This document shows, one piece after another, positions 25,503 to 33,607 of a stretch of DNA of 64,000 bases (its first letter is position 1; each line of letters begins with the position of its first letter). Both the position numbers and the translations under genes were made by a program. The notes under the pieces are model-generated. The model had not been told where the DNA came from, did no database searches, and was given only the letters and a program-made list of their open reading frames with translations. The stretch is from an uncultured bacterium (lineage in GTDB: Bacteria > Verrucomicrobiota > Kiritimatiellia > CAIKKV01 > CAITUY01): the NCBI GenBank assembly GCA_903895695.1, contig CAITUY010000145.1:1-64000 (forward strand). The letters are read 5' to 3'.

Positions 25503-26131
25503 ACAGATTCCTCCGCCTGCAGGACGAAACGCTCCAGTTCCTGCCACGACGAGAACCGCTCGCCGACGCCGTGCTGCAGCCGATGCTCGCGGGCGGGGTC
25601 GAACAGCAGTTTCGTAACCCCTGCCGGGAAGGCCGGTTCGGCCAGGAACTCCGGCAGGTCGTCGATGAAATGCGTGCACGCGGTTTCGGCGATGCGCCGC
25701 AGCTTCTCGGCTTTGGTCAGCTCGAAGCGCACGTGCTCACGCGGCAACCCGACCCGTGCCGGATCGAAGAACCCTTCCTGCTCCAGCCAGCCATAGGCCG
25801 CCGCATGCAGGTCGTAAGCGGGGCCCAGGTAGGGCACGCGGGTCTTGTGGCTGATGATATGAACATCGATGCCGCGGCGCAGCCAGTGGGCCAGACAGTC
25901 GCAGACTCCCTCAAACGCCGCGGCATCCGCCATGCGCGCGCCATAGACGTAGCCCTGCAATTCGGTCCAGGCGTCCTCGCGGCCGATCGCCCGCAGGTGG
26001 TCGCGTACGGCCTGTTTGTGGACGGGGAGCGTGTCGGGGATCAGGCCCTTCTCGACGGCAACGCGGTGGAAGACACGATCGTAGCTGACAATGGTGTTGT
26101 CGAAATCAACGCCGATCAACATGAGCCTCAC
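25499..26131 (-). CDS. HAD-superfamily phosphatase
   Basis: 210 residues. Motif I is GVDFDNTIVSYD (nucleophile Asp in DFDNT), motif II is probably IISHKT, and the motif IV acidic pair is in FIDDLPEF. The start is GTG 26131 (GGAG 4 bases before) or ATG 26122. Overlaps: 26 bp with the transketolase C gene and 4 bp with the kinase-like gene. A phosphatase between a split transketolase and a kinase suggests a sugar-phosphate intermediate, comparable to GmhB in heptose pathways, but it is not a clear GmhB. Confidence 0.75.
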   Translation of the reverse strand: MRLMLIGVDFDNTIVSYDRVFHRVAVEKGLIPDTLPVHKQAVRDHLRAIGREDAWTELQGYVYGARMADAAAFEGVCDCLAHWLRRGIDVHIISHKTRVPYLGPAYDLHAAAYGWLEQEGFFDPARVGLPREHVRFELTKAEKLRRIAETACTHFIDDLPEFLAEPAFPAGVTKLLFDPAREHRLQHGVGERFSSWQELERFVLQAEESV

Positions 26132-27053
26132 CCGTCTCCATCATCGCCAGCGTTTGCGCCACGATGCCCCCGGGCGTCAGCCCAAAATACGCGCGCGCAT
26201 CGTCTTGGCTTCCGGCCTCGTGCAGGAATCGATCCCCCGTCCCGATCCGGCATAGACGGCCTGCTGTCACCGGATGATCCGAGAGCCACTCGGCGACACT
26301 TCCGCCCAAGCCGCCCAGACGACTGTGCTCTTCAATCGTCACCACGATCCTGAAGGACCGGAAGGCTTCAGCGAGCAGGGCCTCGTCCAGCGGCTTGACC
26401 GTATGCAAGCTGACCACCTGGGCGGAGAGTCCTTTTTCCGTGAAGCGGTCGGCGGCCTGCATGACCACCGGCAGGATGGTGCCTGCACTGAGCAGGCATA
26501 CGTCACGCCCGGGTCTGATCACGATGCCCTTGCCAATCTCGAACGGCGGGGGGCTCGCATGCACGATCGGTTCCCCCTTCTTGCCGAGGCGGATGTAGAC
26601 CGGCCCCGGATGCTGCAGGGCCGCCCGCAGCGCCAACCGCACCTCCACGGCATCGCCCGGGCAGATGACGGTCATATTGGGCAGGACCCGCAAGAACGCG
26701 ATATCCTCGCAGGAATGGTGCGTCGTGCCGAGGCTTGCGTAGGACAGTCCGCTGCCGGTGCCGACGATGATCACCGGCACATTCTGGTAGCAGATGTCCA
26801 CCCGGATTTGTTCCAGGCAACGGGTGGTGACGAACGGGGTAATCGTATAAGTGATCGGCCGCAGCCCGCACAAGGCCATGCCGGCGGCCACACCGGTCAT
26901 ATTGGCTTCAGCCACGCCGCAGTTCAGGAAGCGGCCCGGCGCGGTTGCCTTCAGTTTGTCGAACAGCCGGTTGCCGATGTCGCCCGAGAGCAGGACCACC
27001 CGCTTGTCAGCCGCCGCGAGCGCCGTTACTTCTGAGGCAAAGGCGTTCCTCAT
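26106..27053 (-). CDS. Transketolase-like protein, C-terminal half
   Basis: 315 residues containing the pyrimidine-binding domain (about 1-165) and transketolase C domain (about 185-305). The activating Glu is in NCGVAEANMTGVAAGMAL. YASLGTTHHSCEDIA and the LPNMTVICPGD block match split transketolases and DXS-like proteins. It overlaps the N-terminal half gene by 4 bp and the HAD gene by 26 bp, so the heterodimer is co-translated. Ketol (C2) transfer between sugars is the family activity; in this operon a dedicated biosynthetic rather than pentose-phosphate role is likely. Confidence 0.85.
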   Translation of the reverse strand: MRNAFASEVTALAAADKRVVLLSGDIGNRLFDKLKATAPGRFLNCGVAEANMTGVAAGMALCGLRPITYTITPFVTTRCLEQIRVDICYQNVPVIIVGTGSGLSYASLGTTHHSCEDIAFLRVLPNMTVICPGDAVEVRLALRAALQHPGPVYIRLGKKGEPIVHASPPPFEIGKGIVIRPGRDVCLLSAGTILPVVMQAADRFTEKGLSAQVVSLHTVKPLDEALLAEAFRSFRIVVTIEEHSRLGGLGGSVAEWLSDHPVTAGRLCRIGTGDRFLHEAGSQDDARAYFGLTPGGIVAQTLAMMETGEAHVDRR

Positions 27054-27865
27054 GACAGGCCCAGCTCCTTGCGCGCCGCGGATAGTTCGTCGGCTGTGGG
27101 CACCCGGTAATGCCAGTTGTTGTCATCCTCCATGAAGGACACGCCCTTGCCCTTGACCGTATTGGCGATGATGGCGACCGGCTTTCCTGAACCATCCGGC
27201 ACTCGTTGCATCAGCTCGGCCAGAGCCTTCACATCGTGTCCATCGACTTCGGTGGCGCTCCAACCGAACGCTTGCCACTTCTCCCTGAGCGGACAGAGCG
27301 CCATCACCTCGCAACTGCGGCCGGTGGCCTGCCAGCGGTTGAAATCCACAATGGCGCACAGATTCACAACCCCCTGGGCTGGCGCCATCATGGCGGCTTC
27401 CCAAGAAGATCCCTCGTTGCACTCGCCGTCGCTCATCGTGACATAGACCCGATACGGGCGCTCTTGTATCCGACTGGCCAACGCCATGCCAAGGCCGAGG
27501 GGAAGTCCATGTCCCAGCGATCCGGTGGCTGCCTCGACGCCCGGAACGCAGTTCGGCGTCGGGTGCTCCTCAAGTCGACTGCCGTGGGAAGCGTAGGTGT
27601 CCAACAAGCTCTCGGGAAAAAATCCATGAAAGGCGAGTGCCGCATACAGAGCGGTGGCCGCATGGCCTTTGCTCAGGATGAACCGATCCCGCCCGGGGTC
27701 AGCCGGTGCGCCCGGGTCAATCCGGAGAACGGACCCGTACGCCGCCGTGAGAATGTCCACGCAGGAAAGCGCAGACCCCAGATGCGGCGTCTCGGCCCGG
27801 TGGCTCATTTCGATGACCTTGCCGCGTATCCGCCGCGCCATGCCTTCTAGGTCTTTGCCGCGCAT
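27050..27865 (-). CDS. Transketolase-like protein, N-terminal half
   Basis: About 271 aa TPP-binding half. LSKGHAATALYAAL and GSLGHGLPLGLGMALA are conserved, and the cofactor motif reads SDGECNEGSSWEA and ends in IVDFN about 25 residues on, with Ser in place of the first Gly of GDG, a variant seen in small split transketolases. ATG 27865 overlaps the preceding epimerase gene by 19 bp; ATG 27841 is the alternative. It pairs with the C-terminal half at 26106. Confidence 0.85.
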   Translation of the reverse strand: MRGKDLEGMARRIRGKVIEMSHRAETPHLGSALSCVDILTAAYGSVLRIDPGAPADPGRDRFILSKGHAATALYAALAFHGFFPESLLDTYASHGSRLEEHPTPNCVPGVEAATGSLGHGLPLGLGMALASRIQERPYRVYVTMSDGECNEGSSWEAAMMAPAQGVVNLCAIVDFNRWQATGRSCEVMALCPLREKWQAFGWSATEVDGHDVKALAELMQRVPDGSGKPVAIIANTVKGKGVSFMEDDNNWHYRVPTADELSAARKELGLS

Positions 27866-28812
27866 GCCCACCCCAGGTTCCCGATCGTCTTCATCGTCTT
27901 GATGTTGTAACAACCGTCCTCATTCTTCAGCCGGCCTTCGCGAAAGGCCGCAATGATCTCCTGGATGGCGTCGTTGACGCCGTAACGCGGCCGAAAACCC
28001 GTGGCCAGCAGTTTGTCCGAATTGAGCCGGTACGAGCGCGGGTCGTTCGACGGCGTTACAACGATCTCGGCCGGCACATATTCCGTGACCCGGCGTGCGA
28101 TATCGAGGATGGAGATGTTTTCGAAGCCGGCATTGTAGACGCCAGACATCCGTTCACGCTGTTCAAGAAGGTGCAGGTAGACACCCACCATGTCCCGTAT
28201 ATGGATGTTCGGCCGCGTCTGGTCTCCCCCGAATACCGTGATCCGCCCGTTGGCCAGCGCTTGAACGGCCAGCATGTTCACCGATAGGTCCAAGCGCATG
28301 CGCGGCGAATAGCCGCAGACCGTGGCCGGCCGGACACACTGGATCAGGATTTTGTCCCGGTAGCTTAACAGCACGCGCTCACTGACCATCTTGGTCTTGT
28401 TGTAGTCCGAGATCGGCACCAGCGGCAGATCCTCGGTAACCTGCGGCTCATCCTTCACCCCGTACACGCTTCCGGAACTGGCATAGACGAACTGCCGCAC
28501 ACCGTGGCGAATCGCGCGTTCCACGAGTTGCATGGACGCCAGGACGTTTACCTCCCAGGAAAGCTTCGCGTCCAGTTCACTGCAGGGATCGTTAGCAACA
28601 TTTGCCAGGTGAAGAACCGCCTCCACGCCGGCCATGGGAATGCGTTCGACGTCCCGGGTGTCTTGCCGGATCACCGTAAGGTTCGCGTGGGCCGGCAACC
28701 GATTGCCAAACCACATGACATCAACGACCGTCACTTTGTGCCCCTGCCCGAGGAGCGCCTCCGTGAGCATCGTCCCGATATAGCCGCAACCGCCCGTCAA
28801 AAGAATGTTCAT
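27847..28812 (-). CDS. NAD-dependent epimerase/dehydratase (extended SDR)
   Basis: About 321 aa. LLTGGCGYIGTMLTEALL is a full dinucleotide loop; SSGSVYG and YNKTK give the Ser and Tyr/Lys of the catalytic triad. VCGYSPRMRLDLSVNML and the GGDQTRPNIHIRDM block resemble UDP-glucose 4-epimerase-like and heptose epimerase-like SDRs. ATG 28812 leaves a 20-bp gap to the nucleotidyltransferase-kinase gene. The plus-strand epimerase-like gene at 57075-58007 (minus strand) is similar in motif style (SPRMRLDLLVN). Confidence 0.8.
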   Translation of the reverse strand: MNILLTGGCGYIGTMLTEALLGQGHKVTVVDVMWFGNRLPAHANLTVIRQDTRDVERIPMAGVEAVLHLANVANDPCSELDAKLSWEVNVLASMQLVERAIRHGVRQFVYASSGSVYGVKDEPQVTEDLPLVPISDYNKTKMVSERVLLSYRDKILIQCVRPATVCGYSPRMRLDLSVNMLAVQALANGRITVFGGDQTRPNIHIRDMVGVYLHLLEQRERMSGVYNAGFENISILDIARRVTEYVPAEIVVTPSNDPRSYRLNSDKLLATGFRPRYGVNDAIQEIIAAFREGRLKNEDGCYNIKTMKTIGNLGWACAAKT

Positions 28813-28832
28813 GCAGGACCCCCGTATCGAGT

Positions 28833-30374
28833 TCAAAACGACAGCATGGCCTCGCTGCCCTTGAGTAGTTTCGCTTTCCGGATCGGTTCGGAGTTGCCGA
28901 CAATCCGTACGGCCTGGGCACCCGCGAGTTGCCCCAGGAAAGTGGCCGCCAGCACGGGTGCCCCCCTTGCAGCCGCGAGCGACGCCACGGCATAGAATGC
29001 ATCCCCGGCGCCAACGGTATCGACAATGTTCTGCTCCAGCGCCGGGCAGGAGCAGGACTTATCGCCCCTCTTCAAGCCGATAGTCTCAGTTGCACCCCGG
29101 GTCAGCCAAGCGTACTGAGCCCCCAGATGCTGCTGGAGGTTGGCCAGTTCCTGGGCATAGTCAATGTCCCGCCGTCCGCATGCGAGAAGGAGTTCAGACT
29201 GGTCGAGGCAGAAACTGTCGGCCCGGTGGTACCGGCGGTTGATGATATTGAACCCGTGGTTGTTGCTGTTGGTCTGGCAGTTAACCGCCAGGAAAGGCGC
29301 TTGTTCCTGGACCATCTTCCGGATCGGATCGCCCATCAACCCGTGGCCGAAATCCATGGCCAGAACCACGTCGTAGTTCTTGATCTGCCGTCCGAGTCGG
29401 TCCACCACGAACTTCAACACATCCGGGCCCGGGTGCTGTGCGTCGATGTAGTTGACGGCAAAGAGCTTGATCAGTTCCTTCCCTTCGTTCAACGGCTCCA
29501 CGAAGCGCTGTTTGACGATGGTGGTGAACCCGGGTATCCGCAGGATTTCGTCCTCATCGGGGTGAACGTATCGCGACAGTTCGCCTTCGACCCACGATTC
29601 CGTGCCCACCAGGCTCAGCAGTTTCACGGAGGACGTGAATTCGCGCACATGACGGAAGACTGCCAAGGCGCCCCCGGCCTGCATCTCGTCCCGCATGAAC
29701 CGGCCCGACAAGATCCGGTTCTTGGATGTCAACCCCTGGACCCCCACGGTCGTGTACCGGTCAAAGATGATATCGCCCACCACGAGGACCTTCAAATCGC
29801 CAAAGCCACTCACAATCTGCCGGAAGTCACGCACGGAACACGTGGCCGCCAGGTGCCGGCAGAACTCTCTTACTTCGGGCGAATAGGTTCCGAAATGGCG
29901 GTTCAGAAGCTTCGTGGAGCTGAATACAATCGACCCCACATACCGCACCTTGCCGCCCAGGCGTTCGACGGTCTTGATATCGTCGTGAATATTGCCGGTG
30001 GCATCCGTCTCGGTGTCTTGATACTCGCGGCCTTTGCAGTACACGTCGGGATGGACGCATTCGATGGCCTCCATGGCCGCGGGGTAGGGCACGACGATCA
30101 CGTAGTCAATGAACTCGATCGCCGTCAATGACTTCACGCGCATCTGGTCGTTGAAGAACGGGCGGCCGGGGCCCTTGTTGACATATTTTTCCCCGGTCAC
30201 GGTCACGACCAATAGGTCGCCCAGGGCCCTGGCTTCTTCGAAATGAACGATATGCCCCGGATGAAGCAGATCGAACGTGCCGTGGCACTGTACGATCCGC
30301 TTCCCTTCGGCGCGCAGGTGGGCGAATACGGCCGGAGCTTCTTCAAATGAAAGCTGTTTGCTGGCTGTGATCAT
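28833..30374 (-). CDS. Bifunctional nucleotidyltransferase-PfkB kinase (HldE-like, domains reversed)
   Basis: 513 residues. The N-terminal domain (about 1-170) is a cytidylyltransferase-like nucleotidyltransferase with GTFDLLHPGHIVHF (HxGH at 38-41) and a later FSSTKLL. The C-terminal domain (about 190-505) is a ribokinase/PfkB sugar kinase with GGALAVFRHV and DTVGAGDAFYAVASL. Escherichia HldE has the kinase first and the nucleotidyltransferase second, so the order is reversed here. The reaction is probably phosphorylation and nucleotide activation of a heptose or similar sugar. It overlaps the next epimerase gene by 4 bp. Confidence 0.85.
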   Translation of the reverse strand: MITASKQLSFEEAPAVFAHLRAEGKRIVQCHGTFDLLHPGHIVHFEEARALGDLLVVTVTGEKYVNKGPGRPFFNDQMRVKSLTAIEFIDYVIVVPYPAAMEAIECVHPDVYCKGREYQDTETDATGNIHDDIKTVERLGGKVRYVGSIVFSSTKLLNRHFGTYSPEVREFCRHLAATCSVRDFRQIVSGFGDLKVLVVGDIIFDRYTTVGVQGLTSKNRILSGRFMRDEMQAGGALAVFRHVREFTSSVKLLSLVGTESWVEGELSRYVHPDEDEILRIPGFTTIVKQRFVEPLNEGKELIKLFAVNYIDAQHPGPDVLKFVVDRLGRQIKNYDVVLAMDFGHGLMGDPIRKMVQEQAPFLAVNCQTNSNNHGFNIINRRYHRADSFCLDQSELLLACGRRDIDYAQELANLQQHLGAQYAWLTRGATETIGLKRGDKSCSCPALEQNIVDTVGAGDAFYAVASLAAARGAPVLAATFLGQLAGAQAVRIVGNSEPIRKAKLLKGSEAMLSF

Positions 30375-31360
30375 GGCTTATGAACATAGTCCCACGGCTG
30401 CTGTTTCAGGACGTCAAGATGGTCGCGCACCCACCGGACGGTATCGTCGATCCCTTCTTCGAGCGACTTGGCATCGCGCCACCCGAGTTCCACACGCGCT
30501 TTCGTGCTGTCCAGCTTGTACGCCGCATCCTTGCCCAGGCGATCGCCCACGATTTCGACGCCGTCCTCGAACGGGACGCCGACACGCGCTGCGATCAGTT
30601 CGACCAGCGCCCGGATCGTGATCATGCGCGGCGTGGAGAAGTGGTAGATCGAGCCAGCCGGCGCCGTCCGGGCCACCCGCAGAGTGCCGTCCGCCACGTC
30701 GCCGATATGGATGAACGAACGGACCGAAAGCCCCCCCCCTTGCAGCGCCAGTTTTTTGCCGGTGAGGAAGCAGAGAATACTGCGCGGGATGATGCGGTAG
30801 AGTTGCTGGCCGGGTCCATAGACATTGGCCGAGCGGGTGAAGACAACCGGGAACCGGTACGCCCGGAAGAAACTCATCAGGCTCATATCCGCGGCCGCAC
30901 GCGACACGGCATATGGCGTGCTGGGATTGTAGGAGGTGTTCTCCACGACAACGCCCTCGCACGATCCGTAAACTTCCGGCGTCGACACGTGGACATACTT
31001 CTTGAGGAAGTCGCACTTGCGCAGTCGATCGTGCAGCTTCACGTTCGCCACGACATTCGTCTGGAACCAATCCTCGGGGCGCTGCCAGCTCTGCGCCACC
31101 ATGCCCTGAGCGGCAAAATTCACGACGTACTCGGGCTTGCAGTCCTCGATCACCTCCATGATGCGTCCCAAGTCTCTGTTCAAGTCCAACTGAGCGAAAC
31201 GGAACCGGCCTGTGGAGCGGGCCTTGTAAGGCAGGAAGGCCGGGTCCGGTTCGGCCGATCGGCTGATGCCCGTCACGTCGTCACCTTCGGCGAGCAACCG
31301 GTCGACGAAATGCGCCCCCGAGAAGGAGTTACTGCCGATCACGACCACCCGCTCGCTCAC
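30371..31360 (-). CDS. NDP-sugar dehydratase/epimerase-like SDR with altered catalytic Lys
   Basis: About 329 aa. The Rossmann loop is VIGSNSFSGAHFVD, a variant of GxxGxxG. VHVSTPEVYGS holds the catalytic Ser/Thr-Asp/Glu region and the Tyr motif reads YAVSR, so the Lys of YxxxK is Arg. The rest (RSANVYGPGQQLYRIIPR, SFIHIGDVADGTLRV) follows dTDP-glucose 4,6-dehydratase and GDP-mannose dehydratase relatives. GTG 31360 has GGAGGG 9 bases upstream and overlaps the SIS gene by 4 bp. Whether it is active with Arg is unknown. Confidence 0.75.
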   Translation of the reverse strand: MSERVVVIGSNSFSGAHFVDRLLAEGDDVTGISRSAEPDPAFLPYKARSTGRFRFAQLDLNRDLGRIMEVIEDCKPEYVVNFAAQGMVAQSWQRPEDWFQTNVVANVKLHDRLRKCDFLKKYVHVSTPEVYGSCEGVVVENTSYNPSTPYAVSRAAADMSLMSFFRAYRFPVVFTRSANVYGPGQQLYRIIPRSILCFLTGKKLALQGGGLSVRSFIHIGDVADGTLRVARTAPAGSIYHFSTPRMITIRALVELIAARVGVPFEDGVEIVGDRLGKDAAYKLDSTKARVELGWRDAKSLEEGIDDTVRWVRDHLDVLKQQPWDYVHKP

Positions 31361-31968
31361 CGCACGACCCTCCGCGTCCGCCTTGCGCGTCCGTCGGCCG
31401 CGACATCCACGAGATCCATCCAGTGATGCAGCACGGCGGCATGGCACGTCTCGGCACACCCGTAGGTGCGGGCGGGGACATAGAAGCTCAGTGTCCCGGC
31501 GGACCGGAGCGGGTTGTCCGGATCCATCGCCGACAATGTGACGATCGTCAGCGCCTTCCGTCGAGCCGCAGTCACGGCGCTGAGCACGTTCGGCGACCGG
31601 CCTGAACTGCTGATAGCCACGAGCATGTCCCCGGCGCGGGCACGACGGGATAACGGCTCGGAAAACACGCGCTCGTAACCCAAGTCGTTGGAAATCGCGG
31701 TAATGAGCGAGAGGTCGGAAAACACCTCGGTGTGGATGTGTCCATTCTTGGCCAGATCCGCCGCCATATGGCTCGCCATGGACGCACTGGCCCCATTTCC
31801 GATCAGATAGAGGGTTCGCCCCTTGTCGCGGAGGTGGAGTGTCGCCTCCTTCCACTGCATAAACCCTTTTTCAGGGCCTATTTCATGGCGGCCACGACGG
31901 CGACAGGACACACCGGCCAGCAGGCGATGCATTTCCTCAATGTGCTCGTACCAGGAATGACCCGTCAT
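31357..31968 (-). CDS. SIS-domain sugar isomerase (GmhA-like)
   Basis: 203 residues with LIGNGASASMASHMAADL and ISSSGRSPNVLSAV, the two phosphosugar-binding loops of SIS proteins and closest in feel to sedoheptulose-7-phosphate isomerase GmhA. The internal DLxLITAISNDLGYE block is also GmhA-like. It is the first gene of the long minus-strand operon, across a 272-bp divergent gap from the UGM gene. It would feed the nucleotidyltransferase-kinase downstream with a heptose phosphate. The assignment to heptose is from family and context. Confidence 0.8.
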   Translation of the reverse strand: MTGHSWYEHIEEMHRLLAGVSCRRRGRHEIGPEKGFMQWKEATLHLRDKGRTLYLIGNGASASMASHMAADLAKNGHIHTEVFSDLSLITAISNDLGYERVFSEPLSRRARAGDMLVAISSSGRSPNVLSAVTAARRKALTIVTLSAMDPDNPLRSAGTLSFYVPARTYGCAETCHAAVLHHWMDLVDVAADGRARRTRRVVR

Positions 31969-32240
31969 AGCGTCCGCAATTGCCTTTCCGATCGGCGTCG
32001 AGGCCCCTTAGATTCTCGATGCTTTGACGATACACTATCCATCGCGCGGTTGGAACCGAATTCCGCAGCAAAGCGTTGACCGTTGACATCGCTTAGAGCC
32101 CGGAGCAGCATACGGTGCGTGGCACGACGCTCAGTGTTTCGGCCTGCTGCCGGAACAGGAATGCAGTCAGATCACATGAGCGGCGTGGCTCAAAGCGGTC
32201 AGGCGGCAGACACGTATTGGCGACCAAGAGGCGGGCAAAG
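31969..32240. promoter_or_regulatory. Divergent intergenic region
   Basis: About 272 bp separate the start of the minus-strand sugar operon (31968) from the plus-strand UGM gene (32241). Promoters for both must lie here. I could not identify a confident -35/-10 pair, operator palindrome or repeat in it. Read in frame with UGM it is open back to 32115, but that part does not look like the family. Confidence 0.4.
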
Positions 32241-33605
32241 ATGAGATTCGTCATCCTGGGTGCAGGTCCGGCAGGATTGGGTGCTGCTTGGGCGCTTCAA
32301 CAGTCCGGCGCGTCGTGGACTTTGCTTGAGAAGAACGACCGGCCTGGTGGGTTGGCGGCAAGCTTCGTCGTTGATGGCTTCACCTGGGACATCGGGGGGC
32401 ACATCCTGTTCTCCCACTACCCTGCTTTTGACCAAGTGCTTGACGGGGTTATTCCGCGCGATGAATGGCATAACCACGAGCGCCGTGCATTTATCCGGAT
32501 GCACGACGCCTGGATCCCCTATCCGTTCCAGTACAACATTCGACATCTGCCGTCAGACGAGCAGCGGCAATGCCTGGAGGGCGTCAGCGAGGCCAACTCG
32601 AACCGAAGGGCTGACCTCCCTGCGAATTTTGAAGAATGGATTTACCGGTCCATGGGAAAAGGGGTGTCGGACCTCTTCATGATGCCGTACAATCGGAAAG
32701 TGTGGGCGGGGCCGCCGTCAGAGATGTCAGCGCAATGGGTGGGGGATCGTGTAGCAGTCCCCGACCTGGCGAGAATGATGCGCCACCTGACAACGTCGAA
32801 GGACGACGTGTCGTGGGGGCCGAATAACCTGTTCCGATTCCCGAAGAGCGGCGGAACCGGCTTCATATGGCGGCGGGTAACCGACGCGCTGCCCCCGGAG
32901 CGGATGCTGTTCAATGCCCCCGTCGTGACCATTGGGGCCGATAGGCGCGCCGTCGTCACGAATGACGGCAGAAGTTTTCCATACGACGTTCTGATCAGCA
33001 CCATTCCGATCGATCAGGCCGTTGGCATGACCGGCCTGGATCGTGGGATGAGGGCGGCAAGGGGGTTGGTTCGCACGAGCACATGGGTCGTGGGCCTCGG
33101 CCTGCGCGGTCCTTTGCCTCACGCTGCACGGGAAAAGTGCTGGATGTACTTCCCGGAGTCTGAGTATCCATTCTACCGCGTGACTGTGTTCAGCCACTAT
33201 AGTCCGCGGAACGCTCCAGAAGGGTGCTATTCGCTCATGGCTGAAGTGGCATTTCGTCCTGGCGGGTGCCTGCCGGGGCGAGATGCCCTTGTGCAAGCCT
33301 GTGTGCAGGGCTTAAGACGGTGCGGGCTATTGGATGAAGAGGCCGAACCGATCCATGTCTGGACCCACATGGCCGAATACGGGTACCCGGTCCCATCCTT
33401 GGGCCGCGATGCGATTCTTGATGAGGTCTTGCCGGCGCTGGAGAAGCTGGGCATCTACTCGCGTGGACGGTTTGGCGCCTGGAAATACGAAGTCGGGAAT
33501 ATGGATCACACGTTTATGCAGGGCATGGAGATTGCCGGTCGATTGCTCACGGGGACGGCCGAAGATACGCTATTGCGCCCTGAATGGGTCAATAGGCAGA
33601 GATAG
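32241..33605 (+). CDS. UDP-galactopyranose mutase, eukaryotic-type
   Basis: 454 residues. GAGPAGLG (7-14) is the FAD loop; GGHILFSHY, PYPFQYNI, MMPYNRKVWA, FPKSGGTGFIW, CWMYFPE and GSWKYEVGN-like blocks follow in the order and spacing I know from fungal and protozoan UGM. The bacterial Glf enzymes are shorter (about 370-390 aa) and much less alike. The enzyme converts UDP-Galp to UDP-Galf using reduced FAD. ATG 32241 is chosen by the family N-terminus. It ends 2 bp before the convergent membrane protein gene. Confidence 0.8.
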   Translation: MRFVILGAGPAGLGAAWALQQSGASWTLLEKNDRPGGLAASFVVDGFTWDIGGHILFSHYPAFDQVLDGVIPRDEWHNHERRAFIRMHDAWIPYPFQYNIRHLPSDEQRQCLEGVSEANSNRRADLPANFEEWIYRSMGKGVSDLFMMPYNRKVWAGPPSEMSAQWVGDRVAVPDLARMMRHLTTSKDDVSWGPNNLFRFPKSGGTGFIWRRVTDALPPERMLFNAPVVTIGADRRAVVTNDGRSFPYDVLISTIPIDQAVGMTGLDRGMRAARGLVRTSTWVVGLGLRGPLPHAAREKCWMYFPESEYPFYRVTVFSHYSPRNAPEGCYSLMAEVAFRPGGCLPGRDALVQACVQGLRRCGLLDEEAEPIHVWTHMAEYGYPVPSLGRDAILDEVLPALEKLGIYSRGRFGAWKYEVGNMDHTFMQGMEIAGRLLTGTAEDTLLRPEWVNRQR

Positions 33606-33607
33606 CC

